62,951 nt of DNA from an uncultured Eubacterium sp. (GTDB lineage Bacteria > Bacillota > Clostridia > Lachnospirales > Lachnospiraceae): contig CAJUAU010000008.1 of assembly GCA_910584645.1 (NCBI GenBank), positions 1 through 62,951 of the forward strand, written 5' to 3'. The position numbers and the translations under genes are program-made. This document shows, piece after piece, positions 33,698-42,794 of this stretch (positions are counted from its first letter, which is position 1; every line of letters begins with the position of its first letter). Under the pieces are notes generated by a model, which was not told the DNA's origin, ran no database searches, and saw nothing but the letters and a program-made list of their open reading frames with translations.

Positions 33698-34528
33698 TCA
33701 CACTGACTTTGTTTTCCTGCCGGCTCTGAACCTGAAAGTCCAATCTAAACCTTCAATCTGCCCTGTCTTAAACCAACAATAGATATCCACTCCGGCAGCG
33801 GCAGCTAAGATCGTATATATGACAATGACCACAGCCTCAGCCACGATCTCCCGGTTTCCAAAAATAAGCCGTGGCAGGGCATTCAACAGCATGATCACTT
33901 CATATACAGCAAGAGGATAGATCCATGCCATTTTTTTCTTCTCTGATATATAATAATTGCCCATAACAAGAGCAATGTCCAGCACGATCAGCAGCATCAA
34001 TATGCATTTATAGGTGCCAGTGACCAGACTGGCAGAGTTAGTAGATATAATAGAATTTTTAAGTTCTTCCTTTCCACTGTAGGTGCCCCCATTGATCTGA
34101 AGAGCGAGATAAAAACTATAGCAGTAAGGATAAATCAGATCCAGTCCGATTCTTCCCAATCCGAAACCAATCCCCACTGTCGCACTGCGGTAAATGGATA
34201 CCTTTTTCTGATTGGTCAGGTAAATCCCCCAGTACAAAGCAGCCACCGTACACAGAGTTGTAAGAAAAGTAAGCAGTACATTCAACACAATCACCTGCGC
34301 CGATTCATTCATGCCCTTCAAAAAAGGAAGTCTTGCGATAAACACCCCGCCAAACATATACAATACATACTGCCAGACATAACCAAGCACACCGTATCCG
34401 ATCGCTCCTGGAAGCCCTGTCTCCAGTGCACTGGACCTCTTACTGATCATAAAATAGGGAACTGCCGCTGCGGCGATGCCCACAACTACACATACCAGCA
34501 TAAGAACCATATTAAACGTTGAAACCAT
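33698..34528 (-). CDS. Polytopic membrane protein of unknown function
   Basis: A 276-residue protein with about seven hydrophobic segments (MVLMLVCVVVGIAAAAVPYF at the N-terminus, then four to six more; last VIVIYTILAAAAGVDIYCWF) and a short basic tail. The layout and the GIGFGLGRIGLDLIYPY segment recall YhfC-type membrane proteins, but the expected intramembrane glutamates are not evident, so I do not assign that function. It lies 125 nt behind the TetR gene on the same strand. Confidence 0.7.
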   Translation of the reverse strand: MVSTFNMVLMLVCVVVGIAAAAVPYFMISKRSSALETGLPGAIGYGVLGYVWQYVLYMFGGVFIARLPFLKGMNESAQVIVLNVLLTFLTTLCTVAALYWGIYLTNQKKVSIYRSATVGIGFGLGRIGLDLIYPYCYSFYLALQINGGTYSGKEELKNSIISTNSASLVTGTYKCILMLLIVLDIALVMGNYYISEKKKMAWIYPLAVYEVIMLLNALPRLIFGNREIVAEAVVIVIYTILAAAAGVDIYCWFKTGQIEGLDWTFRFRAGRKTKSV

Positions 34529-34653
34529 TATTTCTACCTGACCTTTCTTCTCCCGGAGACCCTGCCGGCATCTTTATGCCCGGGCAGCTCCATACGTAAG
34601 ATATCATATGTCACAGTATAAGCCATCCGATAGAAAAAGTCAACAAACCCCGT

Positions 34654-35259
34654 TCAGGCATCCACTTCCTGATTCCGGATGATAACCGGGATCAGTAGGG
34701 CCAGCTCCTCTTTTAATTCATCCAGTCCCACTGGTTCCTGATAGAGGATCACATTGTAGCAGGTCGAATTTACCAGTTCCACGATCATATAGATCATCAG
34801 CTCGTGGTTGCGGAAGGTTCTTCCTGAACTCTGGATCAATTCGTTGTACCAGTCATAGAAACTGTCCGAGACCTCATTGCCCCCCTCCAGGATCACCTTG
34901 TGAAAAATGCCCCATCGGAGATTTTTGGATATAAACTCCAGCATCCGCTTGTCGGCGTCCAGTTCATCGATGATGATATCCACCAGCCGGATCACCGTTT
35001 CCTCCAGACTGTCTTCCCTCTTGTCCCGCATCTTCTCCCTCACCACAGAAAACAGCTTACCAGCCTTTTCTGTGATCAGGGCGGTGCGGATATCAAATTT
35101 ATCCTTGAAATAAAGATAAAATGTTCCCTTTGCCATCTCTGCCTTCTTGACAATATCTGAGATGGAAGTATCGAAGATACCCTGGGAAGTGAACAGGTCA
35201 TAGGCAGCGCTCAGCAGCGCCTGGCGCTTTTGTTTTTTCTTTTCATCTAGTTTTCCCAT
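34654..35259 (-). CDS. TetR-family transcriptional regulator of the exporter operon
   Basis: A 201-residue regulator. The N-terminal helix-turn-helix (RQALLSAAYDLFTSQGIFDTSISDIVKKAEMAKGTFYLYFKDKFDI; about 10-58) is classic TetR, and the rest is the helical ligand/dimer domain. ATG 35259 is chosen over 35268 because AAGGAG lies 9 nt before it and overlaps the earlier ATG. Third gene after the MMPL transporter and heptad-repeat protein (gap 28 nt). It probably binds the two TGAC-N5-GTCA palindromes at the operon promoter (autoregulation). Confidence 0.9.
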   Translation of the reverse strand: MGKLDEKKKQKRQALLSAAYDLFTSQGIFDTSISDIVKKAEMAKGTFYLYFKDKFDIRTALITEKAGKLFSVVREKMRDKREDSLEETVIRLVDIIIDELDADKRMLEFISKNLRWGIFHKVILEGGNEVSDSFYDWYNELIQSSGRTFRNHELMIYMIVELVNSTCYNVILYQEPVGLDELKEELALLIPVIIRNQEVDA

Positions 35260-35287
35260 GGTACCCATCTCCTTCTGTGGTCATGTA

Positions 35288-37273
35288 TTACTCTTCTTTA
35301 TCGTTGCTGATCTCTTCTGTCTCAATGATGAATTTCACTTCCCCGTCCATTCCATCACCAATACCGGTAAAGTTCGTGTATTCCTCAGAGATATCCAGCA
35401 GGGCAGAGAGCCGGTCTTTCAGACCTTGAAAATCTTCCTCATAGATCCTGTTGATCTCCTGGATCCCCTCTCTGTCAAACTTCCTCATGCCATCGAGAAG
35501 TTCCTGGGAGCCGTCTCCCAGTCTGCCTATTCCATCGGAAACCTGCCCCGTTGCTTTATCCAGTTTGCCACTGCCTTTCTTCAGTTCCCCGGCACCAGAG
35601 ATCAGCTGTCTGCTTCCTTTTCTGACAGACTTTCCTGCTTTCAGAAGCTTTTTCGCCCCCGCCAGAAGCTTACGGTCATTCTGGCTGAGCTTTTCACTGC
35701 CATTTTTCAGTTTCTCAATATTTGCCGCCAGTGCACTGACACTGGAAGTCATTTTTCCGTCTGCTTCCCGCAGAGAAGCAGATTTACCGGAGACCGCCTG
35801 TGCACCATCTACCATTTTCTTCACTCCGCCGGATACCTGGTCGGCACCCTTTTTCAGATCACTTTCTCCACCAGTGGCTTTTGCCAGCGCTGACACACTG
35901 TTCTTCTGTCCCTCAGACAGCTCTTTCAATTTCTCGGCATATGCCAGAAGCGTCTGCTTCTGCACTTCATCGCTGCACTGTGCCGCCTGTGTCTGGATTC
36001 CCTTCACCAGCTGATCGTAATTGTCATAGGTGCTCTCCAGCGCAGAAAGATTGGTATGGAGGGTAGAAATACCAGAAGCTACACTGGCTGCACCTGCTTT
36101 CAAAGCATCCCCGGTTTTCTTTTCCCCTAGTGTATCTACTGCTGTAGTATACTGCTTGATCCCCTCAGAGAATTGTTTATAACTGCCAGGCATATCCTTC
36201 ACTGCCTGATACAGCTGTTTATTGCCATCTGTGATCTGCTTTGCCCCATTCACATAGGAAGTGGCTCCCCCAGCCAGGTCATCCACTCCGGTCACGTACT
36301 CTTTCACACCCTTTTCCAGCTTCTTCCCACTCTTTGCCAGGGTATTGATCCCCTTGTTTAAATCCTTTTCCCCTTTGGCAAACGTGTCAAATTTCTTTTC
36401 CAGTTCCTCGATGCCATCGGCCAGGGAATCGGTTCCATCCACCAGCTCTTCAGAGGCATCTGTTAATGTCTCCAGTTTCTCCTCCAGTTCCTCAAATGTA
36501 TCGCTGTCCTCCAGATCAAGGTCTGACAAAAGGCTGGCGCTGGCATAGGTAAAGGTGTTCCCAATGGAAAAGTCTGTCACGTCCGCCGATACGGTAAATT
36601 CCTCCCGGAACTTCTCTGCCAGCTCACCGCTGACGTCCAGGCTGTCTGCCATACCGGGAAGGCCAAAGCCTACAACAATATTGTTGGAACCCTCATTGAT
36701 CACCTTACCACCATCCACTTCTACATTGGTAAATTTATCTGTGGGCAGGATCAGCCCCGTCGCCATAAAGAATGGTGTATACATCTTCTGTTTTTTTCCG
36801 TCTATGGTCTTTGTCACTCTGGAATGGTTGGTATAAGAAACCCGGATCTTAAGGGCGCCGCTTTTTCCCGGCAGTTCCTCTGGTGAGATCTCTTTGCCAT
36901 CCAGTTCATAGACCAGCTTTACACTTACCGGCAGCTCCTTATCCGTCGTACCCTGATAGTAAATATCCTGGGCGCCGGCATTCCAGTTCACGCCGTCCCC
37001 GCTCTGTTCAAAGGTCTCATCGCCCTTTACGTTAGTGATATCCTTCAATTCTGACTTATCTTTTAGTGTACCATTAATTCCCGCATTCTTCAACCAGTCC
37101 GATACGGTGATCTTCCCCGCGTCTCCATCGGCATCGGCATTCACATATACGGATTCTTCTTTTGTCACCTTCTCAGCCTGGATCATGGAGCCATTTCCCA
37201 GGACCAGACTGGTCACCACAAGACCTGATACGATTGTTTTCCCTACCCGGCTTAATTTACGATTTCGATTCAT
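35288..37273 (-). CDS. Secreted X-X-X-Leu-X-X-Gly heptad-repeat protein (YhgE-like), exporter partner
   Basis: A 661-residue exported protein. It has a signal peptide (about 1-33, GKTIVSGLVVTSLVLGNG) and a beta-rich domain (about 50-240). A very long helical region follows (about 250-600) with dozens of heptads whose Leu and Gly recur (LADGIEEL, LNKGINTL, LEKGVKEY, LAGGATSY). A short acidic tail comes last, without a clear membrane anchor. Such proteins are paired with MMPL/RND-like transporters in Firmicutes and Actinobacteria and may form a periplasmic-side conduit or wall-spanning rod. ATG 37273 follows AAGGAAG; it begins 23 nt behind the transporter gene. Confidence 0.85.
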   Translation of the reverse strand: MNRNRKLSRVGKTIVSGLVVTSLVLGNGSMIQAEKVTKEESVYVNADADGDAGKITVSDWLKNAGINGTLKDKSELKDITNVKGDETFEQSGDGVNWNAGAQDIYYQGTTDKELPVSVKLVYELDGKEISPEELPGKSGALKIRVSYTNHSRVTKTIDGKKQKMYTPFFMATGLILPTDKFTNVEVDGGKVINEGSNNIVVGFGLPGMADSLDVSGELAEKFREEFTVSADVTDFSIGNTFTYASASLLSDLDLEDSDTFEELEEKLETLTDASEELVDGTDSLADGIEELEKKFDTFAKGEKDLNKGINTLAKSGKKLEKGVKEYVTGVDDLAGGATSYVNGAKQITDGNKQLYQAVKDMPGSYKQFSEGIKQYTTAVDTLGEKKTGDALKAGAASVASGISTLHTNLSALESTYDNYDQLVKGIQTQAAQCSDEVQKQTLLAYAEKLKELSEGQKNSVSALAKATGGESDLKKGADQVSGGVKKMVDGAQAVSGKSASLREADGKMTSSVSALAANIEKLKNGSEKLSQNDRKLLAGAKKLLKAGKSVRKGSRQLISGAGELKKGSGKLDKATGQVSDGIGRLGDGSQELLDGMRKFDREGIQEINRIYEEDFQGLKDRLSALLDISEEYTNFTGIGDGMDGEVKFIIETEEISNDKEE

Positions 37274-37296
37274 AACACATCTTCCTTTCTTTTATC

Positions 37297-39372
37297 TTAA
37301 TAATCTATTTTTCTCATATCCCAGGTGGTCTTACAGATCACCTTGTCAAGCAATGTCAGCATGGCTGGCAGGATACAGATCACCACTAAAGTACTGATCA
37401 CCGCTCCCCTCGCCAGCAGCGTCGTGATGGAGCTGATCATATCGATGCTGGAATATACACACACTCCAAAAGTGGAGGCAAAAAAGCTGATGCCGCTTAT
37501 GATGATAGACTTGATGGAAGTTCTGTGGGCGATTGCCACTGCTTCCTTCTTCGTCTTCCGGTTCACCACCCGTTCCTTGTGATAGCGGGTAGTCATCAGG
37601 ATCGCATAGTCCACGGTAGCTCCCAGCTGGATCGTCCCGATGACGATACTCGCCACAAAGGGAAGGCTGGTGCCGCTATAATAAGCAAAGGACATATTGA
37701 CAAAGATCGCGAACTCGATCACGCTGACAAGGATCACTGGCAGTGAAATGGATTTGAACACCAGCAGTATGATAAGGAAGATCGCCGCGATGGAAATATA
37801 ATTGACACTGGCAAGATCCACATCCGTCACATCCGCCAGATCCTTCGTCAGCGGAGCCTCTCCGATCACCATGGACTCTTCACTGTATTTTTTCACAATG
37901 TCATTGATCTGGGCGATCTGGGCATTCACCTCATCCGTCGCCGTTTTATAATTGGAACAGATGAACTGCAGTTCATAGTTATCGCTCATCAGCATATCCC
38001 TGTATTTGGCAGGGATCATATCGTCGGGAACGCTGGCACCTACAAAGGAATTGATCCCCAGCATCCATTTGACGCCGTCAACCTTCTCGATCTCTTCCCT
38101 CATGTCATTTTTCTCTTTGACCGACAGTCCATTTTTCATCAGAAGCACATGCATGTTATTCATATTAAATTTCTCTTCCAGCTTCTTGTTGGCAACTGCC
38201 GAATCCAGCGTCTGGGGCAGCGAACTGTCGATATTGTAATAAACTTCAATGTTATTATTTCCATAAAATGCCGGAAAAAATGCAACGGCAAAAATAATAA
38301 GCGCCACGATATAATGTTTGGATATAAATTTACTCGTTTTCTCAAATTTCGGGAAAATATTTTTGTGGGTTGTTTTCTCGATCCATTTATCCAGAATAAG
38401 GATCATGGAAGGCAGCAACGTCACACAGGCGATCACTCCGATCACAACTCCCTTTGCCATTACGATTCCAAGATCTTTCCCCAGTGCAAAGGTCATAAAA
38501 CAGAGTGCCACAAAACCAGCAACCGTCGTCACTGAACTTCCTACCACAGATTTGAAAGTATTTCCGATGGCATGTGCCATGGCACGGTCTTTGTCTCCCT
38601 CAAACCGGATCTTATTTGCCTGGTAGCTCTCCAGCAGGAAGATGGAATAATCCATCGTCACTCCCAGCTGCAGCACCGCCGTCAGCGCCTCTGTGATGTA
38701 AGAAATCTCTCCGAGGAAAATGTTGCTCCCCAGATTGTATAGAATGGAAACCCCGATGCCGAGAAGAAAGATCACAGGGGTAACAAGGGATTCCATCGTC
38801 AGCAGAAGAACCAGCAGGGACAATGTCGCTGCGATCACCACATAGATGGGCATCTCTGCCAGCGCCAGATTCTTGATATCTGTCACCACACCGGACATAC
38901 CACTGATAAACGCCTGGTCTTTCACGATCTCTCGCATCTCCGTGACAGCTCCCATAGTATCGTCGGAAGATGTTGTATCGTCAAACAGAGCGATCATCAT
39001 AGTGGCGTCGCCGTTAAAAAGTGCTTCTTTTAAATCTCCCGGCAGCATTTCTGTAGGCAGTGAAATATCCGCCACAGAATCATACCAGATGATCTTTTCT
39101 ACATGCTCCACATCCTGTAGTTTTTCTTTAAGTTTCACCACGTCCTTGTTTTCCATATGTTCTACCACGATCATGGAAAATGCCCCCATACCAAACTCAT
39201 CTACCATGATATCCTGTCCTTCCACCGTCTCCAGTGTATTGGGAAGGTAACTGAGAACATCGTAGTTTACTCTCGTCATGCTCATTCCGATCACAGACGG
39301 TATGAGGAGCAGAATACCGATGATAAGTATGATATATTTGTGTCTCGTAACAAATTTGCCAAACCTATTCAT
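37297..39372 (-). CDS. MMPL/RND-family transporter
   Basis: A 691-residue exporter with twelve predicted membrane helices in two repeats. Each half starts with one helix (HKYIILIIGILLLIPSVIG; SKHYIVALIIFAVAFFPAFYG) followed by an extracellular domain and a five-helix bundle. The MMPL pattern LGVTMDYSIFLLE and LGATVDYAILMTTRYH places proton-relay Asp residues in both halves. Substrates are usually lipids or hydrophobic drugs; here unknown. ATG 39372 is chosen because AGGAGGCAATAAGT precedes it. First gene of a three-gene TetR-controlled operon. Confidence 0.92.
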   Translation of the reverse strand: MNRFGKFVTRHKYIILIIGILLLIPSVIGMSMTRVNYDVLSYLPNTLETVEGQDIMVDEFGMGAFSMIVVEHMENKDVVKLKEKLQDVEHVEKIIWYDSVADISLPTEMLPGDLKEALFNGDATMMIALFDDTTSSDDTMGAVTEMREIVKDQAFISGMSGVVTDIKNLALAEMPIYVVIAATLSLLVLLLTMESLVTPVIFLLGIGVSILYNLGSNIFLGEISYITEALTAVLQLGVTMDYSIFLLESYQANKIRFEGDKDRAMAHAIGNTFKSVVGSSVTTVAGFVALCFMTFALGKDLGIVMAKGVVIGVIACVTLLPSMILILDKWIEKTTHKNIFPKFEKTSKFISKHYIVALIIFAVAFFPAFYGNNNIEVYYNIDSSLPQTLDSAVANKKLEEKFNMNNMHVLLMKNGLSVKEKNDMREEIEKVDGVKWMLGINSFVGASVPDDMIPAKYRDMLMSDNYELQFICSNYKTATDEVNAQIAQINDIVKKYSEESMVIGEAPLTKDLADVTDVDLASVNYISIAAIFLIILLVFKSISLPVILVSVIEFAIFVNMSFAYYSGTSLPFVASIVIGTIQLGATVDYAILMTTRYHKERVVNRKTKKEAVAIAHRTSIKSIIISGISFFASTFGVCVYSSIDMISSITTLLARGAVISTLVVICILPAMLTLLDKVICKTTWDMRKIDY

Positions 39373-39409
39373 ACTTATTGCCTCCTTTTTTAATGCTTTT
39401 CCACAAAAA

Positions 39410-39468
39410 TGACCATTAGTCATTTTTATTTACGCACTTAGTGTATCACAAAAATGACTAATGGTCAA
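39410..39468 (-). promoter_or_regulatory. MMPL operon promoter with two TetR-type operators
   Basis: On the minus strand TTGACC (39463-39468), a 17-nt spacer and TACACT (39440-39445) form the promoter. Two inverted copies of the palindrome TGACCATTAGTCA / TGACTAATGGTCA (39410-39422 and 39455-39467) flank it, one covering the -35 box and one downstream of the start. Centres are 45 bp apart. This is a standard TetR repression layout. Confidence 0.85.
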
Positions 39469-39487
39469 TATCTAATTTAAAAAAATT

Positions 39488-39532
39488 TTCCACCTGTACA
39501 GCTGCGATCACTATCCAAACGCACAGGTGGAA
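39488..39532 (-). terminator. Terminator of the secreted phosphodiesterase gene
   Basis: TTCCACCTGT/ACAGGTGGAA stem (10 bp, 25-nt loop) followed on the minus strand by AATTTTTTTAAATT. Strong intrinsic terminator. Confidence 0.85.
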
Positions 39533-39594
39533 TTGTTTCTATAATTATAATACAAGCATAAATGGCATTTTGACCTTGAAATCCTGACATCCTA

Positions 39595-41208
39595 TCAGGA
39601 TTTCAACAGATATTCCGTCGTCACCATGTCTACGCAAAAATCTTTTACAAGCTCACAGGCACGGGATACAGAATTTACGGTCCAGACATTAACTTTTCGC
39701 CCGTTATCATGAAGAAGTGATACGTCTGAGGCAGTGAGAAGTGTATGTCTGGCATCCAGGTCGATCTGGTTTTCAATACACCAGTTGATGACACTGCTGC
39801 TGACCGGGGTCAGCTTGTTGTCGCTCTCTGCCCCGTATACATATTGAAGACCTTCTTTGAATACCCCATCAATCTTTTTCAGGGAGAGGAGATTGGATTT
39901 GTGCACACTGATAAAGTAAGTGCGTTCCAGCAGTCCCTTCTTTTTTACCTGACTCACGATCTCCCCGAGCTCCTTTTCCGTATATTCTACTTTAAGCTCG
40001 ATAAATGGATGCACCGTACTGCTTTCAGAAAGGATGTCAAGATACTCTTCCAGAGTGGGCACCGTCAGATTCGGATATAAAGAAATATTTCGTCCCCCGG
40101 TTATCTTAAATTTTTTCAGCTGCTGAAGATCCAGATTGGAGATATCCAGATTATAACCGCACATACGGTTAAGATCTGCATCGTGCATGATCACAAAATT
40201 TCCATCATAGGTCTTTCTCAGGTCGCACTCAACCCCATAAAATCCATTCTGAACCGCCAGCTCAAATGCCACTGTCGTATTTTCCGGAGCCTCCGAACTG
40301 TAACCCCGGTGTGCGATCAATTTTTCATTCTGAAGTTCCACTTTAAATACCTCCACTTCTACCGCAGCCGAAGCCCTGCCATCAGCTGCATCTACCCGGA
40401 TCGTCGCTGTTCCGGCATTTACTCCTGTGACCACTCCCAGCTGGGACACCTTCGCCACCGCTGGATCAGAACTGGTATAATGGACATTGCGGTTGGAAGC
40501 ATTGGAGGGCTGCACAGAAGCATTGATGGTCACCGTTTTTCCCGCCTCCAGCTGAATCTTCCCCTCCGCATTCAAACGCACGGATTGGGATGGAACCCGC
40601 ACGTTTACCCGGCAGGAAGCTTTCTTGCCGGAGCCGTCTGTGCTGTACGCTGTGATCGTTGCTGATCCTTTAGACTTTCCATAGACGATCCCTGTTTTGG
40701 ATACTGTAGCCGCGCTTTTATTGGAAGTGCGGTACTTAACCTTCTTGATCGTAGCCTGGGAAGGGGATACTTTCGTTCCGAGGCTGGCAGAAGAACCCAC
40801 ATCCAGATCCATGGCATTTCCCTGTATCTTTACCTTATTCACTTTCTTCCCCACACGTACCTGAAGTTTAGCACATTTACCGGAACCATCCTTTGCCCTG
40901 GCAATGATCATGGCTTTTCCATATTTTTTCCCGCGGATCACTCCTTTTTGGTTTACCGAAACAACTTTTTTTCTGGAGCTGGTCCATTTTAATTTTTTAT
41001 TCACGCCTTTCCTGGGCTTAACCTTCACTGAAAGCTTCTTTTTTTCCCTTTTATTGATAAGCAGATATTTGCCTGAATTCTCAAATTTTACGGAAGAAAC
41101 TTTTTTCGTCTTCGCCCCGGATTCAGCAGCATTCATTCCTGACAGCAAAAGTCCGGAAGCTGCCACTGCAACTCCTGTCCAAATTATATTTTTCCAACTC
41201 ACTCTCAT
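39595..41208 (-). CDS. Secreted glycerophosphodiester phosphodiesterase with Ig-like (Big_2) repeats
   Basis: A 537-residue exported protein. Signal peptide about 1-30. Three bacterial Ig-like (Big_2) domains follow at about 38-120, 122-205 and 208-290, each with the W/YTSS...V...G.V.G...G.A.I pattern. A GDPD domain runs from about 297 to the end: LIAHRGYSSEAPENT, YGVECDLRKTYDGNFVIMHDADLNR (catalytic His and metal-binding Glu/Asp), PFIELK. GDPD enzymes hydrolyse glycerophosphodiesters or teichoic-acid-type polymers, and the very basic Big_2 modules probably hold it at the cell surface. ATG 41208 follows GAGGAAGAGTA. Confidence 0.9.
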   Translation of the reverse strand: MRVSWKNIIWTGVAVAASGLLLSGMNAAESGAKTKKVSSVKFENSGKYLLINKREKKKLSVKVKPRKGVNKKLKWTSSRKKVVSVNQKGVIRGKKYGKAMIIARAKDGSGKCAKLQVRVGKKVNKVKIQGNAMDLDVGSSASLGTKVSPSQATIKKVKYRTSNKSAATVSKTGIVYGKSKGSATITAYSTDGSGKKASCRVNVRVPSQSVRLNAEGKIQLEAGKTVTINASVQPSNASNRNVHYTSSDPAVAKVSQLGVVTGVNAGTATIRVDAADGRASAAVEVEVFKVELQNEKLIAHRGYSSEAPENTTVAFELAVQNGFYGVECDLRKTYDGNFVIMHDADLNRMCGYNLDISNLDLQQLKKFKITGGRNISLYPNLTVPTLEEYLDILSESSTVHPFIELKVEYTEKELGEIVSQVKKKGLLERTYFISVHKSNLLSLKKIDGVFKEGLQYVYGAESDNKLTPVSSSVINWCIENQIDLDARHTLLTASDVSLLHDNGRKVNVWTVNSVSRACELVKDFCVDMVTTEYLLKS

Positions 41209-41297
41209 TACTCTTCCTCTCCTAACAACATAGAAAATCGCGGCGGATCACGCCACTGATCCCACTTAAAGATGTTATGCAGAAAGCATACTTCATA

Positions 41298-41327
41298 AGT
41301 ATAGCATTTTATTGTCATTTCTGCCAA
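41298..41327 (-). promoter_or_regulatory. Promoter of the secreted phosphodiesterase gene
   Basis: Minus strand TTGGCA (41322-41327), an 18-nt spacer and TATACT (41298-41303), about 90 nt before the start codon. Confidence 0.65.
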
Positions 41328-41394
41328 CACCCTTCATAAAAAAATTTTAAAACACAACATTAGGCTCCGCAAATGGAGAACTTTACTACTCAGA

Positions 41395-41426
41395 TAAAAA
41401 AAGAGCTGCCCTGCGGACAGCCCTTT
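41395..41426 (-). terminator. Terminator of the FN3 protein gene
   Basis: On the minus strand GGGCTGTCC-GCA-GGGCAGCTC forms a stem followed by TTTTTTTAT, directly behind the stop at 41438. Confidence 0.8.
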
Positions 41427-41437
41427 TCACACTCGGA

Positions 41438-42649
41438 TTAATATGCCTTACCTACATAATAGCTGTCACTCTTGACGGATTTCTTTCCATCTTTGAGATT
41501 AGCAACAACCCTTATATAGTAAGTTCTATTCTTTTTGATCTTTGATTTGCCACACTTGCGGATCGTAAGGCTGGTAGATTTACTGCTGAGAGTCTTCACC
41601 TTCTTGTAACCGCCCTTTTCCTTTGTGGAAATAGATACGGTGTAGCTCTTTGCATTGGCTACCTTCTTCCAGCCCAGCTTGATACGATTACTGTATTTTT
41701 TACCGCTGACTGTCTGATATACAAAATATCTGTAACCGGACCAGCCACCATAAATTCTTTCATTTCCATAAGTCGCATAAAAACGGCAACGGTATTTGTA
41801 AGCTGTGTTTCTCTTTACAGAAAATCTGTTGCTAGAGCTGGTAGCAGTAAACACTTTCTTGTTGCCCTTCATTGTATAAACTTCAATCTCGTATCCGTTG
41901 GCAGATCTGGATGGATCTGTCGCTCCAAAGTATGCAACATTAATATTGTAATACATACTGGTAAGCCCAAAGTTTGCCGTAGACGGCGTTACCGGTGTAT
42001 TCGGCTTCGTATAAACATTTGACAATATACGATAACTGTCATAGGCAGCGTATCCGGTATCCGACGTTCTCACTGGAATCACTTTTGTGGAATAGGCATT
42101 CCCTGGTGCCAAACCGTTTCTTACAAATGTAGAATTAGTCACCGTTCCAAGCAGCACATTTGTTGTTCCATCATAAACATTATATGAGGTTGCCCCTGGA
42201 CAAGGCGCCCATGTGATAGTAAGAGAGGTAGCAGTGGCTTCTGCCACAGTAAGCGCTCCCATCTGAGCAGCAGCCGGCGCTGTCACTACCTGAATCGGCT
42301 GAGACCACTCGTTTTCTTCATAAACCATAAAATCTTTTGTACCTGCCGATCTAACACGCACATAATATGTAGAACCAGCACTTAGCCTATATATGATATC
42401 TTCCGGACTAGTGCTCCAATCAGCCATATTATCTGACCATCCAGAAACTCCATTTGCGCTCCAGGACCAATAATACCGGCTTGCACCTGGAACTGCATCC
42501 CATACGATTTTTACCTCATTAGCTGTTGCACCCGTCTGGCGAATCCCCGTTGGCGCTGCCAGTTCTGCTGCACTTGCTGTATTCGGCATCACAGCTGCCG
42601 CAGCCAACAAAAATACAAATGTTACCATTGCCTTGATATAGTTTTTCAT
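41438..42649 (-). CDS. Secreted fibronectin type III domain protein
   Basis: A 403-residue exported protein with a clear signal peptide (MKNYIKAMVTFVFLLAAAAV..., cut near ASA-AE at about 27). Fibronectin-III-like units lie at about 30-125 (APTGIRQTGATANEVKIVWD), 128-215 and 310-403; the last contains the Lachnospiraceae-type IKLGWKKVANAKSYTVSIS. No catalytic motif, cell-wall anchor or membrane segment is visible. Probably an extracellular adhesin or matrix-like protein. ATG 42649 follows AAAGGAG. A GGGCATT/AATGCCC hairpin sits just upstream of the ribosome site (about 42676-42694). Confidence 0.8.
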   Translation of the reverse strand: MKNYIKAMVTFVFLLAAAAVMPNTASAAELAAPTGIRQTGATANEVKIVWDAVPGASRYYWSWSANGVSGWSDNMADWSTSPEDIIYRLSAGSTYYVRVRSAGTKDFMVYEENEWSQPIQVVTAPAAAQMGALTVAEATATSLTITWAPCPGATSYNVYDGTTNVLLGTVTNSTFVRNGLAPGNAYSTKVIPVRTSDTGYAAYDSYRILSNVYTKPNTPVTPSTANFGLTSMYYNINVAYFGATDPSRSANGYEIEVYTMKGNKKVFTATSSSNRFSVKRNTAYKYRCRFYATYGNERIYGGWSGYRYFVYQTVSGKKYSNRIKLGWKKVANAKSYTVSISTKEKGGYKKVKTLSSKSTSLTIRKCGKSKIKKNRTYYIRVVANLKDGKKSVKSDSYYVGKAY

Positions 42650-42794
42650 TAACCATAACTCCTTTCTTTCCGGGCATTGGCAAAATGCCCGCTGTTTAAA
42701 AGTATTTTTCCCTTATAAAATCACTTCATAATCATAAAAGTAATTTTCATAATCAATTCTACTTCCAAACAGGGGCATTGTCAATCATTTTTCT

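Noticed and set aside
33698..34528. Calling the polytopic protein a YhfC-type intramembrane protease
   Set aside because: The expected glutamate-containing motifs are not visible; only the overall topology is similar.
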